Positions 4,920 through 10,317 of a stretch of DNA of 10,317 nt are shown one piece after another. Under the pieces are notes generated by a model. The model was not told the origin of the DNA. It searched no databases and worked only from the letters and a program-made list of their open reading frames with translations. Position 1 is the first letter of the stretch; every line of letters starts with the position of its first letter. Origin of the DNA: Desulfuromonadaceae bacterium GWC2_58_13 (GTDB taxonomy: Bacteria; Desulfobacterota; Desulfuromonadia; Desulfuromonadales; Trichloromonadaceae); contig MHXM01000170.1 of assembly GCA_001825565.1 (NCBI GenBank), positions 1-10,317 of the forward strand, given 5' to 3'. The position numbers were made by a program, and so were the translations under genes.

Positions 4920-6689
4920 CTATTCTCCGAATTCCTGGTCAACCAGGTTGGCGAAACGATCGACGAACAGACCGAGGTCGGCGGCAAGGAGCTTGACCTT
5001 GCCGGCCAGATAGTTGTAGCCGAACAGGGCGGGAATGGCGACGATCAGGCCGAAAACGGTGGTCGCCAGGGCCGAAGCGACCCCTGGGGCGATGGCCATG
5101 ATGTTGGCCTCCCCCGCGACCGCCATGGCGGCGAAGGTGCTCATGACCCCCCACACGGTTCCGAGCAGCCCCAAAAACGGAGCGCCGCTGATCGCCATGG
5201 TCAACACGATGAGGCCGGCGTTGATCTTGCGGTTTTGCTCCATGTAGCCGTTTTCCAGAACCGTCTTGAAGATATTGAAGGATTTGGGCGACAGCCGGGG
5301 ATTTTCCTGATCGGCATGCTTCGCGCCCCAGGACCTCAGATCCTCGAGCCCCATCTCGAAGATTCTGTACAACGGCGAATTGCGGAAATCCTCCCGTTGC
5401 TCCTCGATCTTTTCCAGATTGCCGGCACTTTTGAACACCCGGAGAAACTCATGGTTCTCGCGGATCATCAGCCGGTAGGTGTAGGCTTTGTTGGCGAACA
5501 GCACGCCGCTGACGGCCCCGAGCAGAAACAGGAGGCCGATGATGATCCAACCGTCGAGGGTGATGTTGTCGGCGATGGTGCCGATCAGCAGGCTGGTGAC
5601 CCCGCCCCCTTCACCGGCCTCGATTTCAGCGAAGGACACCAGCAGGTTTTCCGCCCCCTGGCTCTGAAAGGCCGCGGCGATCCAGGCGGTTCCGCGGCCG
5701 GCGCGCGACAGATTCAGTTCATCCAGATCGGCTGCCAGGGAATGGCCCCCGCGCAAAGAAGCGCCGATGGTCCAGTCGTTGGAGAGGCTGGGTAGAGCCA
5801 TGGGCAGGGCATTGCTCCCCGTCTCCCGGCCATCGAGATAGAGAACGATGCGATCGTTGGGGATCATCGACACCGTCAGTTGATGCCAGTTCCCCGGCGT
5901 CAGATCGCCGGCCAGCGAGGCTTTAATGGTGCGATCCTTTTCGCGGATGGCGACATAGGGCCGGGTTTGTTCGATGCCGATCACCAGCGACCGTTCATTG
6001 TCTTCCACCGCCAGCAGAAAGGCGTCGGGCTGGGGATTCGCCAGTTTGATCCAGGTCGAAAAGGTGAACCCGCCGGAGATGTCCAGCGAAGGGGAACTGG
6101 GGATCGTCAGCATGTCGCCGGCGCCGCCGAAGCCCGCTCCGTTGCCGATCACCCCCGGCACGGCGAGACGTCCGGTGAACCCGCCGGGATGGTTGGCGTA
6201 GGCCGTGGCATCCTTGGGAGCTCCTTCGGTCTCGTCGAAATGCAGGGTCAGAATCTGATTGACGTCGTAGCTGCCGTTGCGATCCTGGGCGTCCACCGCA
6301 ATCTCGTTGCCCCAGTACATCCAGATGGAATCTTGATCCGATCCGGTGGTCACACGGGGCGCCTTGACCCAGACCAGCGCCATTTCATCGACGGGATCGA
6401 ACAGTTCGACATGGTATTTCAGCGGGGTCTGGTCGTCGCCATCGATGAAGCGCAGGTCGGCGCCATCCGCCTTGACCGAGGCGAAATCGAGGTTGGCGGT
6501 GTGCAGTCGCAGCAACACCGGCACTTCGGTCAGACTCTCCTCGATCCCGGCCGCGGCGGCCGACAGGTTGATCTTCTTCCGGAATTCCCAATTTTTGTCC
6601 CACCAGGCCTCGGCATTTACCGGCCCCATCCAGAACACCAGCCCAAGCAAAAAAACCGATGCCAGCCTACGGGTAAAACACCACTGCAT
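4920..6689 (-). CDS. ExbB/TolQ/MotA-family channel subunit with a periplasmic DUF2341-LamG head
   Basis: 589 residues from ATG at 6689, chosen because GGAGG (6699-6703) lies 9 nt upstream and a signal peptide follows (about 1-28, ending NAEA). An upstream in-frame ATG at 6734 would overlap the adhesin stop and spoil the signal peptide. Residues about 29-130 (WWDKNWEFRKKINLS through IWMYWGN) look like DUF2341. Residues about 145-355 look like a LamG/concanavalin-like jelly roll (LTLHFDETEGAPKDAT, FTFSTWIKL, GNWHQLTVSM, IVLYLDGRETG, LDELNLSRA). The first channel helix is at about 380-399, a cytoplasmic loop at 401-488, and two more helices at about 489-515 and 533-560. These carry APFLGLLGTVWGVMSTFA and IAPGVASALATTVFGLIVAIPA, the ExbB core. 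ExbB has its N-terminus outside, so the head faces the periplasm. The glutamate expected in helix 3 (E. coli ExbB E176) is Ser539 here. The role is inferred: a proton-driven motor with a ligand- or glycan-sensing head. Confidence 0.9.
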   Translation of the reverse strand: MQWCFTRRLASVFLLGLVFWMGPVNAEAWWDKNWEFRKKINLSAAAAGIEESLTEVPVLLRLHTANLDFASVKADGADLRFIDGDDQTPLKYHVELFDPVDEMALVWVKAPRVTTGSDQDSIWMYWGNEIAVDAQDRNGSYDVNQILTLHFDETEGAPKDATAYANHPGGFTGRLAVPGVIGNGAGFGGAGDMLTIPSSPSLDISGGFTFSTWIKLANPQPDAFLLAVEDNERSLVIGIEQTRPYVAIREKDRTIKASLAGDLTPGNWHQLTVSMIPNDRIVLYLDGRETGSNALPMALPSLSNDWTIGASLRGGHSLAADLDELNLSRAGRGTAWIAAAFQSQGAENLLVSFAEIEAGEGGGVTSLLIGTIADNITLDGWIIIGLLFLLGAVSGVLFANKAYTYRLMIRENHEFLRVFKSAGNLEKIEEQREDFRNSPLYRIFEMGLEDLRSWGAKHADQENPRLSPKSFNIFKTVLENGYMEQNRKINAGLIVLTMAISGAPFLGLLGTVWGVMSTFAAMAVAGEANIMAIAPGVASALATTVFGLIVAIPALFGYNYLAGKVKLLAADLGLFVDRFANLVDQEFGE

Positions 6690-6698
6690 CACGCCTAT

Positions 6699-6703
6699 CC
6701 TCC
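6699..6703 (-). promoter_or_regulatory. Ribosome binding site that fixes the start of the ExbB-like gene
   Basis: The minus strand reads GGAGG, 9 nt before ATG at 6689, within the 28-nt gap after the adhesin stop (6718-6720). It favours this start over the in-frame ATG at 6734. Confidence 0.65.
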
Positions 6704-6717
6704 AAAATGTGATTTGC

Positions 6718-9700
6718 TCAGATATCGAAACCAATGACTTCGACGTCGATCCATTTTTCGATGAAACTGTCCACCACCTGCGACGGGCTCATCGATTCCC
6801 GCGGTCCGAAACTGCCCGCCTGCTCAAGCAGGCTGCTCGATTCGTTCAGGTTGCTGACCCCGGCCAGCGCACCGAGGCCGCCGGCCGAATCGGATGCGGC
6901 CGGCACCCCGACCGATCCGAAGGAAAAACTGATATTCTGCGAGTTCAGAACTTCGGTGGCGCCGAGAATGATCCGCCCGCCGGCAATCCCGGCTTCGCCG
7001 GCATCGATGATCCCGCCGGGGGCAATCAGGGTAATGTCGCCATAATCCGGTTTCGACAGAGGTCCGGACACGCCGTCGGGGTCGTAGGACAGTCCTCGGA
7101 TGCCGCTGCCGATCATCGGCGGGCTGTAAACCACCTCAAGTTCGCCGGTTTCAACGTTGTTCCGGACAATGCTGTTCGGACTGCTGATGGCGCTCCCCGA
7201 TCCGCGACCGGCATTAATATCCCCCCGATCGGACCAGACCAGCATGTCGCCGCCGCGAAAGGTCATCATCCGCGATTCGTTAACGTTCAGATCGCCCACC
7301 AGAAAAATCGAAATCCCGCCGCCGGCCGTGGTGACGATGCCGGTATCCGACGAGTCGCCAATGGCGGTACGCCCCACGTTGGCATCGCCCGCGGCGATAA
7401 TGAAGATATCGTCCACGCCGCCGGAGGTACGGATCAGCGATTGAATCATGTCGATGTTCCCTTTGCCCGTCTGGCGCTCTTCATTGGTTGGTCCGGCTCC
7501 GAGAGCGGGAACGATCAGCGTTTCCCGCGCCTCGGCAATGATCGCGGCGGCCTCGGCGTCGTTCCCCCCGGCCAGCGCCAGACTGTAGTTTTCGCCGTAA
7601 ACTTTGAGCCGGGAGAAAAAATCCGCCAACTGCTCCAGTTCAAGTTCCTGGGTGTAACCGGCGATGACCACCAGATCGCTCCCCTTGTCTCCCAGAGCGG
7701 TGTTCACGGTACTGCCGTAAGTCTCGATTCCATCCGAACTGCCGAGATCGAGACTATTGCCGGCCTGAACCAGCAAAGTTCCAGGGCCGCCCTGTTCGAT
7801 GCCGAAATTGTCCAGATCGGTAAGGCCGGATTCGACCTCGATGTCCTTTCCCGCGTAAATCCGCGAAACGTCGCCGCCCGCCAGATTCTGCCCGATGTAC
7901 TGAATGTAACGGATATCCCCGCCGGCGCTGATGTTGGCCGCCTTAACCAGACGCAATCCCAGATATTCGATATCTCCGCCGGCGCTGATCACGACCGGAT
8001 CCGCGTCTCCTTCATGCAGGAGACTGCTGCGCACCGTCGTGGTCATTTCAAACAGGTCCGCGGGAACCTCGGCGCTCGCTCCGTAAATTTGAGTCGGATC
8101 GCCGTCGTTCATGATGATGCGGGTAAAGGATTTGTTTTCGTAAATACCCAGGATATCGTTCCCGGCAATCAGACTCAGGTTGCCGTCGGCAGCCGGTAGC
8201 AGAGAGAAGGAGCCTTTGTTGTTGAGCAGAATGTCGCGGCCTGCAGAGATCGTCACGGTGGCCGGCAACACTCGTTCGCGGTCGGAATACGTCGTTGTTT
8301 TCTCATTGTAAAATGGACTATCGCCGTAAAGGGCAACGTCGCCGGCGAGACTGGTGAGATTGACGGACGTTTCGGTCGTGTAACCGGTGGTCCAGGTAAT
8401 GGTGTTTTTATTGAACGACGAATTGGTGATGAGGGGATCGACCACGGCTGCCACCTTCAGATCGCCCTGACCGGTCACCTGCAAATCGGCATCGAAAATT
8501 TCGAACACGGACCGCTGGGCTTCGGCGGCGCCGCCGACATTGCCGAGGGCCTGAAATTCGGCCCTTCCATCCCGGTTCAGAAAACGCCCGGAAAGATCGC
8601 CACCGGAGCTCACCGATAGATCGCCGCTGCCGAAGGTGCCGGCCTGAGCCGTAATATCGCCGGCCGCTTCAATATTCAAATCCCCGCCGGCAAGAGTGGC
8701 GATCCCTTGAGTGGTATTGGTCCCGCTATACTTGGCGCCCCAACTCTTGGGATGCCGGGCGCCGTAGATGTTGTCCCAGGCATCCTTTCTGTTGAAAAAT
8801 CCGTTAATCGAACCTCCGACCTTCAGATCGATGGCGCCGCCGTTGGCATAATTCCAGTAGTCGGTGAGTTTCCCTTGAGCCTCGCCGAGGGTGCGGATGG
8901 TGCCCATGTCGCTCCCGGAATAGTTAAGATCGACGTCGCCGCCGGCATCGACCTCGATGTCGCCGGTGGCGGTCTGGATCACCCCGCCATTGAGGATCAG
9001 ATCATGTCCCGCCCGCAGGGAGACATCGCCGGCGTAAGAACCGACACTCAGCGGTATGGCCGAGGCGACCAGGTATCCCGTCGTTCCCTTGCCAATGGTC
9101 AGGTCGTTGCCGGAGGCCAGGGTTACCGCACCCGACTCGCTGTAAACCTGCGCGCCCGCGTTGACCGTAAGGTTGCCCTGGCCCTGTCGGGTGGCGGTCG
9201 GGTCGGCAGCGTCGACATCGGCCCCGGCGACCAGGGCGAGCCCCCAGGAATCCCGGGCGGTCGTTGAATTCAAAGAGCTGATCGCGGTGGGAGTATCAAT
9301 GACTTTTCCGCTCACCGTCAGGTTTCCTGGGGTACGAACCCTGAGTATGCCCGGTTCACCGTTGTATCGAGCGGTGGTAAGGCTCAAGGCCGGAACGGTC
9401 AGATCGCCGGATGCTTCAACCTCGATGCCGGGCCGCAAATGCAGCAGTTCATCGCTCCCCCCATCCAGATCGAGGTTGCCGAGCAGCGCCGTTTCCATGG
9501 CCGCCGCGTTGGTCATATAGGTGCCGGCTTCGGCAAGGTAAGTCGTGGCGGAGAGGGTCGGGGCCGCGGTCGTATAGTTTTGTACCCCTTCGGCGACGAT
9601 TTCGGATGCGCCGGAAACGGTACCCTGAAGCTCCATGTTGATTCCGGATGTCGCGGTTTCCCGGTCGGCCCGGAAGTGGACCGTTCCCCCTTCGGTCCCG

Positions 9701-10317
9701 GCAACGTCGATGGTCGCCCCCGAGGCCATGCGGACCCGGCCGTCGCTGCTGTTCAGAAGCACCGAACCGCCCCGCTCCGTCCCGGAGGCATCGATCCGGC
9801 TGTCGTCGGCCAGGACCACATCCCGGCCGGCATGCAGTTCGACATCCCCCCCGGTCGATGCGCCGCCGGCATCGAGGGTTCCGCTCAGGGTCAATTCACC
9901 TTCATCGGCGGCCATATGGATTTCCCGGGCCGTGACCGTATCGCTCACGGTCAGATCACCGCTCCGCGCCCGCACTGCAATGCTTTCGTCGAAACCGCCC
10001 GCGACCAGTTTCCGATTGATGCCGGCAAAGTCGGCGACCGATGCCGCATCGAGGTCGAAGGAACCGCCCCGGCCGTCTTCGCTTCCCTTGGCGCCCCGCA
10101 ACTCGCCGTCGATGGTCGCCCCGCCAACCGCGGCGGAAAGGCCGACCGAACCGGCATCTCCCTGAATGCCGGCCGACACGTCGACGACCGAACCGGCGGC
10201 GAGTTCGATCGAACCGCTCTGGGCGTGCAGTTCCACCGTGCCGGCCGCCAGACTGTCGGTGCCACGAGCCAGAATCCGGCTGCCGCCGTCGACCCGAATG
10301 CTGTCGCCGGCGTTAAG
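6718..10317 (-). CDS. Giant filamentous-haemagglutinin-family adhesin, C-terminal 1199 residues (5' part outside window)
   Basis: The frame is open from the right edge (first codon CTT at 10317) to TGA at 6718-6720. The real start, signal peptide and any TPS secretion domain lie outside. Numbering visible residues from 1, residues 1 to about 640 are mostly short parallel beta-helix rungs of the type GGDLxVxAGGDI, rich in Gly, Ala, Ser, Asp and Val. An aromatic-rich insertion interrupts them at about 478-535 (DYWNYANGG, NRKDAWDNIYGARHPKSW). From about 640 to the end it resembles the DUF3739-type C-terminal region of FHA-family proteins. Marks of this are LAGDVALYG, a helical stretch around ADFFSRL (about 893-903), GNIDMIQSLIRT, GDINAGRG (1032-1039), GSGIR and GEAGIAGG (1107-1114). 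The tail is SPSQVVDSFIEKWIDVEV and then IGFDI (1177-1199). There is no cysteine in the whole visible part, as usual for long exported beta-helices. No toxin, HINT or membrane anchor domain is seen. Expected role: surface or secreted adhesin for attachment or biofilm. It is followed 28 nt later by the Ton-type motor genes. Confidence 0.92.
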   Translation of the reverse strand, partial: LNAGDSIRVDGGSRILARGTDSLAAGTVELHAQSGSIELAAGSVVDVSAGIQGDAGSVGLSAAVGGATIDGELRGAKGSEDGRGGSFDLDAASVADFAGINRKLVAGGFDESIAVRARSGDLTVSDTVTAREIHMAADEGELTLSGTLDAGGASTGGDVELHAGRDVVLADDSRIDASGTERGGSVLLNSSDGRVRMASGATIDVAGTEGGTVHFRADRETATSGINMELQGTVSGASEIVAEGVQNYTTAAPTLSATTYLAEAGTYMTNAAAMETALLGNLDLDGGSDELLHLRPGIEVEASGDLTVPALSLTTARYNGEPGILRVRTPGNLTVSGKVIDTPTAISSLNSTTARDSWGLALVAGADVDAADPTATRQGQGNLTVNAGAQVYSESGAVTLASGNDLTIGKGTTGYLVASAIPLSVGSYAGDVSLRAGHDLILNGGVIQTATGDIEVDAGGDVDLNYSGSDMGTIRTLGEAQGKLTDYWNYANGGAIDLKVGGSINGFFNRKDAWDNIYGARHPKSWGAKYSGTNTTQGIATLAGGDLNIEAAGDITAQAGTFGSGDLSVSSGGDLSGRFLNRDGRAEFQALGNVGGAAEAQRSVFEIFDADLQVTGQGDLKVAAVVDPLITNSSFNKNTITWTTGYTTETSVNLTSLAGDVALYGDSPFYNEKTTTYSDRERVLPATVTISAGRDILLNNKGSFSLLPAADGNLSLIAGNDILGIYENKSFTRIIMNDGDPTQIYGASAEVPADLFEMTTTVRSSLLHEGDADPVVISAGGDIEYLGLRLVKAANISAGGDIRYIQYIGQNLAGGDVSRIYAGKDIEVESGLTDLDNFGIEQGGPGTLLVQAGNSLDLGSSDGIETYGSTVNTALGDKGSDLVVIAGYTQELELEQLADFFSRLKVYGENYSLALAGGNDAEAAAIIAEARETLIVPALGAGPTNEERQTGKGNIDMIQSLIRTSGGVDDIFIIAAGDANVGRTAIGDSSDTGIVTTAGGGISIFLVGDLNVNESRMMTFRGGDMLVWSDRGDINAGRGSGSAISSPNSIVRNNVETGELEVVYSPPMIGSGIRGLSYDPDGVSGPLSKPDYGDITLIAPGGIIDAGEAGIAGGRIILGATEVLNSQNISFSFGSVGVPAASDSAGGLGALAGVSNLNESSSLLEQAGSFGPRESMSPSQVVDSFIEKWIDVEVIGFDI

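Noticed and set aside
6690..6734. Earlier start for the ExbB-like gene
   Set aside because: It would overlap the adhesin stop and add 15 residues before a good signal peptide; GGAGG at 6699-6703 points to ATG 6689.
6346..8199. Long plus-strand open frame (617 codons) opposite the adhesin and ExbB-like genes
   Set aside because: It spans two convincing minus-strand genes, has no recognisable domain, and its Arg/Gly/Pro/His-rich composition is typical of an antisense shadow in GC-rich DNA.
6718..10317. CdiA-type contact-dependent inhibition toxin
   Set aside because: The C-terminus is DUF3739-like with no toxin or HINT domain, and the next gene is a channel subunit, not a small immunity protein.
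1..10317. tRNA, rRNA, CRISPR array, insertion sequence or prophage signals
   Set aside because: None is visible on either strand; the DNA is almost entirely coding.

Overview
The window is a single run of co-directional genes on the minus strand, so it is read from high to low coordinates. GC content looks high (near 60 percent by eye) and there is almost no non-coding DNA. Both ends cut through genes. The gene types suggest a Gram-negative bacterium: a giant filamentous-haemagglutinin-type surface protein, a Ton-type energy module, an outer-membrane porin with a terminal Phe, and periplasmic folding factors. The porin type and the fusion of a VKOR domain to a thioredoxin-like domain would fit a Desulfuromonas/Geobacter-like organism. 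That placement is an impression, not a demonstration.

Layout in transcription order: (1) 10317-6718, the last 1199 residues of a cysteine-free beta-helical adhesin with a DUF3739-type C-terminal region. (2) 6689-4920, an ExbB/TolQ/MotA-type channel subunit with a signal peptide and a large periplasmic head (DUF2341-like plus LamG/lectin-like) fused in front. (3) 4910-4503, ExbD. (4) 4490-3804, a TonB-family protein. (5) 3763-2369, an outer-membrane porin. (6) 2350-1661, a membrane-anchored coiled-coil protein with a distinctive C-terminal module. (7) 1664-672, an exported parvulin-type peptidyl-prolyl isomerase. (8) 585-1, the N-terminal 195 residues of a VKOR-type membrane oxidase fused to a DsbA/thioredoxin-like domain.

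Gaps between genes are 28, 9, 12, 40, 18, -4 and 86 nt, so the set looks like one operon or the distal part of one. No strong promoter or intrinsic terminator is visible. Any TpsB-like transporter, adhesin N-terminus or operon promoter would lie beyond the right edge.

The candidate system is a proton-motive-force-driven ExbB-ExbD-TonB complex encoded directly behind a giant adhesin. Its ExbB carries a carbohydrate-binding-like head in the periplasm. It is packaged with an outer-membrane barrel, a coiled-coil periplasmic protein, a proline isomerase and a disulfide-forming enzyme. A reasonable inference is a dedicated machine for exporting, folding, retaining or pulling on the adhesin or its glycan ligand, rather than iron uptake. 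No TonB-dependent receptor is visible here. The individual families are known; the joint function is inferred.
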